This document shows, piece after piece, positions 47,079-55,286 of a stretch of DNA of 64,000 nt. Where the stretch lies: positions 19,034 through 83,033 of the forward strand of contig NZ_MBEJ01000055.1 in NCBI RefSeq assembly GCF_001953975.1, read 5' to 3'. Below the pieces are notes generated by a model. It was not told where the DNA came from. It worked only from the letters and a program-made list of their open reading frames with translations, and ran no database searches. The position numbers and the translations under genes are program-made. Each line of letters begins with the position of its first letter. Position 1 is the stretch's first letter. Source of the stretch: Mycobacterium sp. NS-7484 (lineage in GTDB: Bacteria; Actinomycetota; Actinomycetes; Mycobacteriales; Mycobacteriaceae).

Positions 47079-48532
47079 GCGCGACGGATGTTGCTCGGCA
47101 TAAGACTGCTCTGACGCGCACGGCACTTTCGCGACCGATCGCTCGTGCAGTGACCGATGGGCTGTTGGAGAGTGGCTGTGCCGTGTTCGATTACGGTTGC
47201 GGCAAGGGCGACGATATCCGCCATTTGCGATCACTCGGCTACGATGCGGACGGTTGGGATCCCACCCACCGTCCGACTGCACCACGCAAGTCTGCCCCGA
47301 TCGTGAACCTCGGCTACGTAATCAACGTGATCGAGAATCCAGCTGAGCGGATCGAAACTCTTCGTTCCGCATGGGGATTGACGGAACGGTTGCTTATCGT
47401 CTCGGCGCGGATGACATGGGATGCCCGGGATCTGGTTGGCCGTCCAATGGGCGACGGACTGCTCACCCGTTCGGGGACATTTCAAAAGTTCTACGGCCAG
47501 CCCGAACTCGCCACCTGGATCGAAGATTCGGTTGGCGTACGTCCCTACGCCGCGGCTCCCGGAGTTTTCTATCTGTTTCGGAATGAGACGGATGCGCAGT
47601 CGTTCTTGGCTTCGCGGGTCTATGCATACCGGCCGCGGATCCGTGTCTCTCCCGAGGCATTGTTCGAGACCCACCGCGAAGCGCTTGCACCGCTCGTCAC
47701 CTTCATGAGTGAACATGCGCGCCCGCCGAGGCCGGGTGAGCTGCCCGTAGAAATGACGGAGCCAATCCGGGAAGCTCTAGGCGGGCTCGGCCGGGCCCAG
47801 CGGCTGATCCGACAGGTTACCGATGACAGCTATTGGGACCAGGTCACGATCCAGCGTCGAGCTGAGTTATTGATCTACGTTGCGTTGTCCAGATTCCGTA
47901 GACGCCCGCGCTTTTCGCAGTTGGACCGTTCGCTCGCCACCGATATCCGTGGGTTGTTCGGTACTTACAAGCAGGCTTGCCTCGAGGCGGATCGCATGCT
48001 CGTTGCGTGTGGAGACCAGGCTCTGCTCTTGGTGAACGCCCGCAGTTCGAAGGTAGGGAAGCAAACGCCAAGCGCGCTGTATGTCCATCGGTCTGCGATG
48101 GGCGAGATTCCGCCGATGCTGCAGGTATACGAAGGCTGCGCCCGTGTGCTCGCTGGAACGGTCGAGCACGCCAACATGATCAAGTTGTCGGTTACTGAAC
48201 CCCAGGTGTCTTACTTGACATACCCGACGTTCGACAAGGATCCGCACCCGACGCTGCACTCGGCGGTGACCGTCAACCTCCGTCGACTGAGTGTTGACTG
48301 GCGTGATTACAGCCGCAGCGAGAACCCGCCGCTGCTCCATCGCAAGGAAGAATTCCTAGGGATCGACGACCCTAGGCGCCCTCTGTATGAACGGCTGACG
48401 CGTGCTGAGATTCGGGCGGGGCTGTACGAACATCCTGAGAGAATCGGAACCCTGAAGGGGTGGCAGTCGGCGTTGGCGGACTCCGGCGTGAGCCTCCGGG
48501 GGCATAGGATTGCCCACCGGCCAAACGGATAG
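47075..48532 (+). CDS. DNA phosphorothioation-associated putative methyltransferase
   Basis: 485 residues, start overlapping the dndE stop (ATGA). The SAM-binding motif I reads VFDYGCGKGDD near residues 37-47, followed by GYDADGWDP, as in class I methyltransferases; a LGYVINVIENPAERIETL stretch is typical of the family linked to dnd operons. The C-terminal ~280 residues have no motif I recognise. As the last gene of the modification operon it might modify DNA beside the PT link or act on a protein. Substrate unknown. Confidence 0.85.
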   Translation: MSATDVARHKTALTRTALSRPIARAVTDGLLESGCAVFDYGCGKGDDIRHLRSLGYDADGWDPTHRPTAPRKSAPIVNLGYVINVIENPAERIETLRSAWGLTERLLIVSARMTWDARDLVGRPMGDGLLTRSGTFQKFYGQPELATWIEDSVGVRPYAAAPGVFYLFRNETDAQSFLASRVYAYRPRIRVSPEALFETHREALAPLVTFMSEHARPPRPGELPVEMTEPIREALGGLGRAQRLIRQVTDDSYWDQVTIQRRAELLIYVALSRFRRRPRFSQLDRSLATDIRGLFGTYKQACLEADRMLVACGDQALLLVNARSSKVGKQTPSALYVHRSAMGEIPPMLQVYEGCARVLAGTVEHANMIKLSVTEPQVSYLTYPTFDKDPHPTLHSAVTVNLRRLSVDWRDYSRSENPPLLHRKEEFLGIDDPRRPLYERLTRAEIRAGLYEHPERIGTLKGWQSALADSGVSLRGHRIAHRPNG

Positions 48533-48797
48533 AGGTCCGCGCTTCAACACCGAGGCTTTGCTTGGCGTCGATGACCGGGTTCCGACTTGTCGCATGTTTG
48601 ACAGTGTCACAATACCCCCGGACCGTAAGGTTGAGCAGCGCCTACGTCGAAACCGGGGTATGTGGGAAGATGCAAGTTAGCTCATTCCATCAGCTGTCGA
48701 ATCGCTCGTCGGAAAAGTTGGATCGGACAAAAACGGTTGCGCACCGTCGTTCCGAGTCATGTGCGCATTCGGAATGCTGTTCTTATACGCTCCGGGT

Positions 48798-50492
48798 ATG
48801 CCGCAAGAGGTGACTAACCCCAGCTCTATCAAGTTCTCATTGCCAGGTATCGCAACTCTCATGGCGCAGACAGCGCTCTCCGTCCCGGACTACCAGCGCT
48901 CGTATGCCTGGCACGTGTCGGGCGAAGACGTCCAAGTAACGGAGTACTGGAACGACCTAGTGGCCTCGGTGTCAAACGTTGACCGCGAGTATTTCTTCGG
49001 CACCATCGTCCTTTCTCAGCAGAGCAACTCGCACCGCCACGTTGTCATCGACGGGCAGCAGCGATTAGCGACCACCGTTCTGCTTTTGGCAGCTGTACGT
49101 GCCCGATTCCGATCTGTCGGTCATCCCAAAGCCGGTGTGGTTGGGGGACTTTTAGCCGAAGAGACGATGACCTCTGATGGCGAAGAGAGGCGTCTGCTTC
49201 TGAATCTCGAAGATGATGAATACTTGGGGAAGATCGTCGCCGATGGGATACCGCCCGACCCGGATCCCAAGATTCCGTCGCAGACGAGGCTCAAGCTGGC
49301 CTACGAGTTTCTGCTCGACCGGGTCATCGAATTAGCTGATGCCGAAGGCGACGACTCCTTAATCAGAGTTGTCACTTACCTTCAAAATCGGGCGCGGGTC
49401 GGCGTTATCGAAGTGCCAACCGAGTCCGATGCCTACGTCATCTTCGAGACGCTCAATGACCGCGGTGCTGACCTCACTATCGCAGACCTGCTGAAGAATT
49501 ACCTCTATGGCAAGGCCCAGGACAAGCTCGAATCGGTGAAGAAGGATTGGCTACTGGCGTTAGGCGCCTTGGAGCTGACCGCGGCGGATACCAAGTTCGT
49601 CGCTTTCCTACGCCATTACTGGAGTTCGCGCGAAGGCAGAACCACGGAGCGCGAACTCTATGCCTCGATCCAGAAGAAGGTGACGACGAAGACCGAAGCG
49701 GCCAAGTTCGCCCAATCGATTGCGCAGGCGGCGGTCAAGTACGCCGCCTTGCAGAACGCCAGCCACTCGGAGTGGGCGGCATACGGTACTTCAGGCCGGG
49801 CCGACGTCGCCCTCCTTGTCCGCTTCAACTTGGCGCCGAACAGACCGCTGCTTATGGCCGCGATGGACAACTTCAAACAGGCAGAATTCAAGAAGTTGGT
49901 GCAGGCGCTGGTGAACTGGTCGGTGCGTGGTCTCGTTAACGAGTCGATGAATTCTGGTACGACGGAGGCGCAGTACTGCCTCGCGGCGGTCGAGATTCGT
50001 GCGAAGAGGATCACCACAGTCGCCCAGCTACGGACGTTCCTCGGCGCGACTGTCGCCTCCGACTCCGATTTCCAGGGGGCGTTTTCGCTCATGCGATTGA
50101 AGCGCAACTGGCTGGCGCGTTATTACTTGCAGGCGCTGGAACTCCAGAAAATCGGCGAAGCCGAGCCCGCCCTAGTACCCAACCCTGATGAGAATAAGCT
50201 GAACCTTGAGCACGTGCTGCCTCAGAACGCCGTGCCGGGTGACTGGACCGACATCCCCACTCGCGAAGACGTCGAGACGTGGGCCTATCGCCTGGGCAAC
50301 ATGGTGCTCCTGAGTAAGCAAGAAAACAACGACATCGGTAACGGCAACTTCCAGTCGAAAGTGCCTGTCCTGAAAGCGAGCGACCTCCAGCTCACCAACG
50401 AGGTCGGAAGTAAACAGGATTGGACGCCTAAACAGATCGAAAGCCGCCAGAAGGATCTCGCAGAGTTGGCAGTAAAGACCTGGCCACGGTGA
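48798..50492 (+). CDS. DUF262-DUF1524 protein, SspE/GmrSD-like candidate PT-dependent nuclease
   Basis: 564 residues from the ATG at 48798. The N-terminal DUF262 domain holds VPDYQRSYAW, FFGTIVLS and the nucleotide-binding VIDGQQRLATT near 90-100. The C-terminal DUF1524 domain has an HNH-like core, LNLEHVLPQN near 478-487, followed by YRLGNMVLLSKQENNDIGN. This single-chain order matches SspE, the PT-stimulated NTPase-nickase of the SspABCD-SspE system, and the fused GmrSD type IV enzymes. It begins about 265 bases after the dnd operon, same strand, so it is probably an effector that spares or senses phosphorothioated DNA and cuts foreign DNA. Confidence 0.82.
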   Translation: MPQEVTNPSSIKFSLPGIATLMAQTALSVPDYQRSYAWHVSGEDVQVTEYWNDLVASVSNVDREYFFGTIVLSQQSNSHRHVVIDGQQRLATTVLLLAAVRARFRSVGHPKAGVVGGLLAEETMTSDGEERRLLLNLEDDEYLGKIVADGIPPDPDPKIPSQTRLKLAYEFLLDRVIELADAEGDDSLIRVVTYLQNRARVGVIEVPTESDAYVIFETLNDRGADLTIADLLKNYLYGKAQDKLESVKKDWLLALGALELTAADTKFVAFLRHYWSSREGRTTERELYASIQKKVTTKTEAAKFAQSIAQAAVKYAALQNASHSEWAAYGTSGRADVALLVRFNLAPNRPLLMAAMDNFKQAEFKKLVQALVNWSVRGLVNESMNSGTTEAQYCLAAVEIRAKRITTVAQLRTFLGATVASDSDFQGAFSLMRLKRNWLARYYLQALELQKIGEAEPALVPNPDENKLNLEHVLPQNAVPGDWTDIPTREDVETWAYRLGNMVLLSKQENNDIGNGNFQSKVPVLKASDLQLTNEVGSKQDWTPKQIESRQKDLAELAVKTWPR

Positions 50493-50773
50493 ACCCACGG
50501 CTTCCCGCTGTTCCGCTTTGTCCAGTTTGTGTCACGCGTGAATACCCGTCTGGCGTGCCTAGCAGTGACATAAGATCTGCGATCAGCCGCAAATGTAGAT
50601 GGTGGGCTCAGCGGTTCGAGTCGCTTAGATGCCTCGTCTGAAAGCCCACTCGGACTTTGATCTGATTGGCTGTTCCTCCTGCTGCCATCCGCTGGGGTTG
50701 ATGAACTTGGCCTAAGTGTCTGTCCCAGCAGGACGCCTGACCATCCTTCCTGTAGCTTTCATCTTTATCGTGT

Positions 50774-51184
50774 TTATCGTGCGGCGGCGGCGAGCCGTGG
50801 GTTGCGGACGTAGTTCTGGCGATGAGGAATCACTCCTCTAACGCCGCCGCGCGGATCGTCCATGTCGTCGTGTCGCCGGGGGATCAGGTGTGCGTGCGCG
50901 TGGGGCACAGTCTGTCCTGCTGCCCTTCCGCAGTTCCATCCGACGTTAAAGCCAGACACTTCAGCGTCCTCGCGTAGAACGCGCGAGCGAAGGGTAGCGA
51001 GCGCGTGTTCGGTGTCGCGTCTTTCTTGTGTTGTCAGAGAGAAGTAGTCGTCACAGTGTCGAGCTGGGATGATAAGCCAGTGCAGCGGGGTGACCGGGAA
51101 CTGATCCAGAACGGCGAACACGCTGCCGAATTGATTTTCCTTAGGCGCGAGGTGGAAGGCTCGGCAGAAAACGCATGTACTCAT
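50774..51184 (-). CDS. HIT-family hydrolase
   Basis: 136 residues with the histidine-triad motif VPHAHAHLIPR near 93-103 and the N-terminal CVFCRAF, where a Cys pair often binds zinc. HIT proteins hydrolyse nucleoside phosphoramidates, dinucleoside polyphosphates or AMP-lysine adducts. It starts within the end of the upstream membrane-protein gene (four-base overlap), so the two form a small operon. Why it is in a defence island is unclear; nucleotide hydrolysis linked to a signalling defence is one idea. Confidence 0.85.
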   Translation of the reverse strand: MSTCVFCRAFHLAPKENQFGSVFAVLDQFPVTPLHWLIIPARHCDDYFSLTTQERRDTEHALATLRSRVLREDAEVSGFNVGWNCGRAAGQTVPHAHAHLIPRRHDDMDDPRGGVRGVIPHRQNYVRNPRLAAAAR

Positions 51185-51807
51185 ATTTTTTCGTTCCTCC
51201 AGAAGCGACGCGATCCTAGCTGATCTTGAATCTTTTTCACTTGACGACCGTACGCCTCTTCGATGTCAGTGCCAAATTGCTTAGGGAAGTATTTAACTCC
51301 AACATTGGAGTGGATTGACCCCGTTGAGACCCCTTGTGCTACAAGGTCTGTGTGGGCGATGAAGTCGTGGTAGCTCTGGGGAACTTGGCCTTGGAGGGAC
51401 AGTCCGCCGTACTTAAGCAATACGTCTTTAATCTGGTCGTTGATTGCCGCTATTTCGTCAGCCATTGAACGTAAATGCGGATCGGAATGTATCGTATCAA
51501 GATCGTCGAGCAAGTGCCATTCCTGGCCGGGCTTTTGTGCAGCTTCGCGAAGGGCTTTCGCTATGGCCAGATTTTGAGCAAGGAGGTAGACGATTGGTCC
51601 GTAGAATTCGTTAACCTGGCGCAAGCGAAACTCAAGTAGCTGCTTTCGCTGTTCTTTGCGAGACGTCAGTGCGAGTTGAGCTACTGCAAACAGGCCCGCG
51701 ACCCCTGCTGCGATCACTGCAGGGCCGACGAAGTATGTCCATAGTTGGGGCGTGCTTGTCGCCTGTTCCGCTGTCGCGGTGAGCGTGAGCATAGACATGC
51801 CCGACAC
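51181..51807 (-). CDS. Membrane-anchored hypothetical protein, partner of HIT protein
   Basis: 208 residues from the ATG at 51807. One hydrophobic helix near residues 24-46 (YFVGPAVIAAGVAGLFAVA) is followed by a basic stretch SRKEQRKQ and a ~155-residue helical cytosolic domain (EFRLRQVNEFYGPIVYLLAQ onward). Single-helix proteins with similar helical tails are frequent in defence islands as membrane-located effectors, but no family is recognised. It overlaps the downstream HIT gene by four bases. Confidence 0.72.
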   Translation of the reverse strand: MSGMSMLTLTATAEQATSTPQLWTYFVGPAVIAAGVAGLFAVAQLALTSRKEQRKQLLEFRLRQVNEFYGPIVYLLAQNLAIAKALREAAQKPGQEWHLLDDLDTIHSDPHLRSMADEIAAINDQIKDVLLKYGGLSLQGQVPQSYHDFIAHTDLVAQGVSTGSIHSNVGVKYFPKQFGTDIEEAYGRQVKKIQDQLGSRRFWRNEKI

Positions 51808-52558
51808 TGTAGGGCCGGGTTACGACAAATTTCGCACACAGAAGCATCGAGCTCTTAGCAAGACGACGGCTAATCGAATCGTGCTGCTCGGATCGTGAGG
51901 AGCGATCTTGGCTTCGTGACGCAGGATTGCAGCCTACTGATTAGGTTCCAGCGTCCTGCAACACCCTAGACACCGCGGTCAGCCTGCCGTTGGTCTTCCG
52001 GCCGTAGACCACCTTGACAATGCACTCGGTAGGGCCGAACCATGCGGCGACGACTGCGACTGGTGTGTGTGTACGCCTGTTCTGAAGGTTACCGTCCAGT
52101 CTTGGCTGGGTAAGCGGGAATGACCGGGACTCCCGCGCAAAATGGCCCAAAACTTCCGGCGTCGCAATCGAGTCTTCAGATCCTGACGGCGCTCGACGCT
52201 CTCCCCATCCACCCTGCTCGAAATTCCCCAACCGCGTGGCTCCACCGGGAAGGGCGAGCCCCCTTCGAAGCTGCTGGTGTCTGAGGGACTTGCCCGAGTC
52301 AACTGAACTCGGGGTAGTCCCTGACGCCAGTTGCCCCATCGGAGACCCGGCGTTCCTGACCGGAAGACCCACACCTGTGGGCCCACTCTCTTCGACGAGT
52401 TGGTTCCGCCCTCAGCAACCAAGCCGCTTAGCACCGACGTTGCGCTAACCACTTGACTTTGAGTTCTGGAAGTAAGTCGTCAAGCAAATTTGTACCAACG
52501 CCGCGAGTGTCGGCAGAATCAATCGGAGCGCAGCACTCACGTCGGCGTAGGTCGCTGA
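51808..52558. other. Long stretch without a supported gene
   Basis: About 750 bases between two minus-strand genes. Open frames occur at 51941-52372 (minus) and elsewhere. Only the last ~40 residues of the former (AAWFGPTECIVKVVYGRKTN region, about 51942-52060) look protein-like, so it may be the end of a decayed gene. No convincing ribosome-binding site or family. Confidence 0.35.
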
Positions 52559-53032
52559 TCAGCTCCAGGTCACCCCACCAAGTAGTTCGTCAACCGACAG
52601 CGCCTTGGCCCCGCCTTCGTCGGCCAGAACTTCTGTCACAAGGTTGATTACGACGAGGTCGACTGGTTGGCGTCGAACGTTGATCTGCTCCTGGATGTAC
52701 TCAAGACCGCCGTTCGCGAACTCCTCGAAGATCTTGACGCGCTCCTCCAAGCGGGTGCCATCCATGATCTCCGGGTCGTCTGAAACGACATTGGCGGCGA
52801 TCATGTTGATGAGTGTGTCGCTGAATCCCGGACTTGCTAGTACCTCGTACCGGATGGGATCCCCTGAGCTGGCTGTGAATGACACTCGACGTTGCTGATG
52901 GAACCCCACTGCTGCGGCGAAGAGAAGGATGTCGCGATAGGTCGGGAACTTTGCCTCATTCTGCATTTCCTGCATGAGCGCTTCATGCTGCTGAGGCCGG
53001 CGCGCGCGAACCTCGCCCTGTGCAGTTGTCAC
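52559..53032 (-). CDS. Small dnd-associated protein (DNA phosphorothioation-associated protein 4-like)
   Basis: 157 residues; the start overlaps by four bases the end of the SMC-like gene upstream on the same strand. Conserved-looking segments are FPTYRDILLFAAAVGFHQQR, IRYEVL, and VKIFEEFANGGLEYIQEQI. From memory these fit the small family annotated as DNA phosphorothioation-associated protein 4, found near dnd clusters. It has no catalytic motif; an accessory subunit of the ATPase is likely. It is the last gene of a five-gene operon running from 59629. Confidence 0.75.
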   Translation of the reverse strand: MTTAQGEVRARRPQQHEALMQEMQNEAKFPTYRDILLFAAAVGFHQQRRVSFTASSGDPIRYEVLASPGFSDTLINMIAANVVSDDPEIMDGTRLEERVKIFEEFANGGLEYIQEQINVRRQPVDLVVINLVTEVLADEGGAKALSVDELLGGVTWS

Positions 53033-55086
53033 ATGATTACCTTCAGTTCGGAGTGGTCGGATTCGTCAGACCGAATGTATGGATATGACATGCCGTCAAG
53101 TTCGATGTCTTCAGCGACATCTCCGGCGGCTGTGGTGTGCGCCTCGATGACACCGAGATGACTCACGTAAGGAAGCAACTCGGTAACGACCTTGCCGAGC
53201 CCTTGACTCTTGCTGACCAGTACAACTAGCTGCGGTGCCATCTTCGCCAATGCTCGCGACACCGATTCCTGGTAGTCCTGGTCGAGGGAACCGAATGCGG
53301 CGTCCATCACGATCGGATATGTGCCGGCATCTGTTGCTGCCTCGCCCTCAGCTCGCCCGCCCTTCCGGATTTCGCGAGCAAGCTTGGAGACGGCGGCCAC
53401 GAAGCTGAGGCTTAGGATCTGGTTCTCGCCAGTTGATTTGGGCACAGGGAGCTCTACTCCGTTGACATTCTGATGGAGGGTCAGCTCGAAACCTTCGTTG
53501 AGGGTGGGCACATAGGGCTTGAAGGTAATGCCCTTGAACACCTCCTTGACTTCGGCATCGAGCCGCTGGCGCATGTCCTCTTCGCGGAAAGCCAAGATCT
53601 CCTCGAGCGCTTTCTTTACGGCAAGCACCAACTCGGAACGAGAACGGGCTTTCTGTGCCAGCTCGTCCGTCACCTCCGCCCGTGAACGGTCCCTCGACTT
53701 CTGCTCGATCTCCTTAGCGACCGAATCTAGTTCGGACGCGATCGATCCCTTGCGTTGGTTCTTCGCCGCGATGCGGGCATCGAGATCGATTCGTTTCGAC
53801 TCCAGCCGCTGGACGTCCTCCAGTCGGCTATCTTTGAGCTTGCCGTCAAGTTCCGATTTGCGCGCCTCAAGCCGTGAAACGCGTTCTCGCTCAGCGGCAA
53901 TACGATCCAGCAGCGCACTGAGAGCGTCCCTGAGGGTTCCGCGGGCATCCGCAAGTGGAGCGATCTGTCCGCTGAGTTGCTGCCAAGCGGTCTCTACTGC
54001 TTGAAGTCCTGCTCTCTGACGCCATTCCTTCACATGGTCCCACGGAGCGCTGTGTTCGGTCAGGGGTGTGCCGCAGATGCACGCCCTTTCATCGAGCAAC
54101 TGATCGACGAACTCGCGTTTCAGCGGCGCAGGCAATGCTCCCTTCCGATAGAGGTTGTCGGCCATTGCCTTTGTCTTCTCGCCGAGTTCTTCCGTGAATG
54201 CCTGGAAGCCCTTTGTGCCAACTAACAGGGATCGCTCAACGATGGCCGCATCGCGGGCGGCTCGCGCTTCGTTGAGCTCCGTTGAAACGGAGTCGCGTTC
54301 AGACTGGATCGGCGCGGCCTCATTATGCTGACGCAGCAATTCCAAGGTGCTGTCGCGCTCCTCCGCCAGGGAGGCGATGTCGCCGTCGATGACCGCTAAC
54401 TCATCCTTGGCCTTTGTCTGCCTATCCGTGAGCGAATCGATCGCATCCTGTATGGCACTCGCTGTATCGCCACCATGCTTCTTAAGCTCGTCGGTCAGCT
54501 TGCGGTTGACCTTCGGAAGATGGGTGATGGCGCGCTCTACCTGTTCCAGGTCGAGCAGCACTTTGATGTCCTTCTGAACTTCAGCGTAGGCGCCCTTCTT
54601 GACCAGATTCTCGATTCGCTCACCGTTGAAGAAGAAGAATCGGCTGACGCCGACGGGCAGGATGGTGAGGATCTTTTCCTGCGGGGCGTCGACCACTCCG
54701 GACGAGCCGTCGGCTCTCGTCGTCCACAGCTGCAGGGTCGGCGACAGCGGACCCTGGTGGTCCGACTCCTTCCGGAGGTGACCGCTTCGCCGGATCCGGT
54801 AGTCCTGACCCTCGTGGTCGAAGTGGATCTCGACCGCTACCTCGATCGAATCCCCGATAGGCAGCGCTCGCCAGACACTGTCGGTAATAATCCGGTGCTG
54901 CTGTTCGACGTCTTCGGACATGTTCCCGTAGAGCCCCCACGTGAAGGCATTGAGCAGCGTCGTCTTCCCAGCACCGTTTGCGCCAAAGACCAGCGTCACC
55001 GGCTTGATGGCATCCGACGTGAGGTCGAGGGTCTGCGTTCCTCTGAACTGTCGGAAGTTCGTTAGCGTGATGGATTGGAGCTTCAC
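53029..55086 (-). CDS. SMC/Rad50-like ATPase of the dnd-flanking operon (DndD-like)
   Basis: 685 residues from the GTG at 55086. Walker A FGANGAGKTTLLNA near residue 35; coiled-coil arms from about 200 to 530, with a CICG zinc-hook-like pair near residue 337; C-terminal ATP-binding half with the signature STGENQILSLSFVA and Walker B PIVMDAAFGSLD. A FFFFNGERIENLV segment matches DndD-type proteins. It differs from dndD of the modification operon and is presumably the motor of the associated restriction complex. It overlaps the small gene before it and the small gene after it by four bases each. Confidence 0.87.
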   Translation of the reverse strand: MKLQSITLTNFRQFRGTQTLDLTSDAIKPVTLVFGANGAGKTTLLNAFTWGLYGNMSEDVEQQHRIITDSVWRALPIGDSIEVAVEIHFDHEGQDYRIRRSGHLRKESDHQGPLSPTLQLWTTRADGSSGVVDAPQEKILTILPVGVSRFFFFNGERIENLVKKGAYAEVQKDIKVLLDLEQVERAITHLPKVNRKLTDELKKHGGDTASAIQDAIDSLTDRQTKAKDELAVIDGDIASLAEERDSTLELLRQHNEAAPIQSERDSVSTELNEARAARDAAIVERSLLVGTKGFQAFTEELGEKTKAMADNLYRKGALPAPLKREFVDQLLDERACICGTPLTEHSAPWDHVKEWRQRAGLQAVETAWQQLSGQIAPLADARGTLRDALSALLDRIAAERERVSRLEARKSELDGKLKDSRLEDVQRLESKRIDLDARIAAKNQRKGSIASELDSVAKEIEQKSRDRSRAEVTDELAQKARSRSELVLAVKKALEEILAFREEDMRQRLDAEVKEVFKGITFKPYVPTLNEGFELTLHQNVNGVELPVPKSTGENQILSLSFVAAVSKLAREIRKGGRAEGEAATDAGTYPIVMDAAFGSLDQDYQESVSRALAKMAPQLVVLVSKSQGLGKVVTELLPYVSHLGVIEAHTTAAGDVAEDIELDGMSYPYIRSDESDHSELKVIM

Positions 55087-55259
55087 GGGATGATCTCCTT
55101 CACTGCGGCCAGCAAGTCGTCGGTTGCGTCGTAGGCCGTGATGTGCAGCTTGGCCCGTTCGATTTCCAACACTCGCTTGAGCAGTGCCAGTTGTTCGGGG
55201 CTTAGCCCTTCCAGTACTTGTCGCTCGGTGCGCTTGTCCGTCACACTGTTTCCCTTCAT
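55083..55259 (-). CDS. Unrecognised 58-residue protein inside the dnd-flanking operon
   Basis: A short frame from the ATG at 55259 to the TGA at 55083-55085. The predicted protein (start MKGNSVTDKRTERQVLEGLS, then a Leu/Arg/Glu-rich helical stretch and ending DLLAAVKEIIP) looks like two helices. It starts 27 bases after the helicase gene stop and its stop overlaps the GTG of the SMC-like gene (GTGA), the same coupling seen at the other junctions. This spacing makes it a real gene despite its size. It may link helicase and ATPase. A GTG at codon 6 is another possible start. Confidence 0.68.
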   Translation of the reverse strand: MKGNSVTDKRTERQVLEGLSPEQLALLKRVLEIERAKLHITAYDATDDLLAAVKEIIP

Positions 55260-55286
55260 CATTGGGATTTCACGCTGAGGTGCTGC

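Noticed and set aside
50610..50625. A tRNA-like T-loop (GGTTCGAGTC)
   Set aside because: The stem around it is only four base pairs with the wrong loop length, and no acceptor, D or anticodon arm can be folded nearby.
51941..52372. Minus-strand open frame of 143 residues
   Set aside because: Composition is Arg/Gly/Pro-rich as in non-coding high-GC DNA, without a ribosome-binding site; only the last ~40 residues look protein-like.
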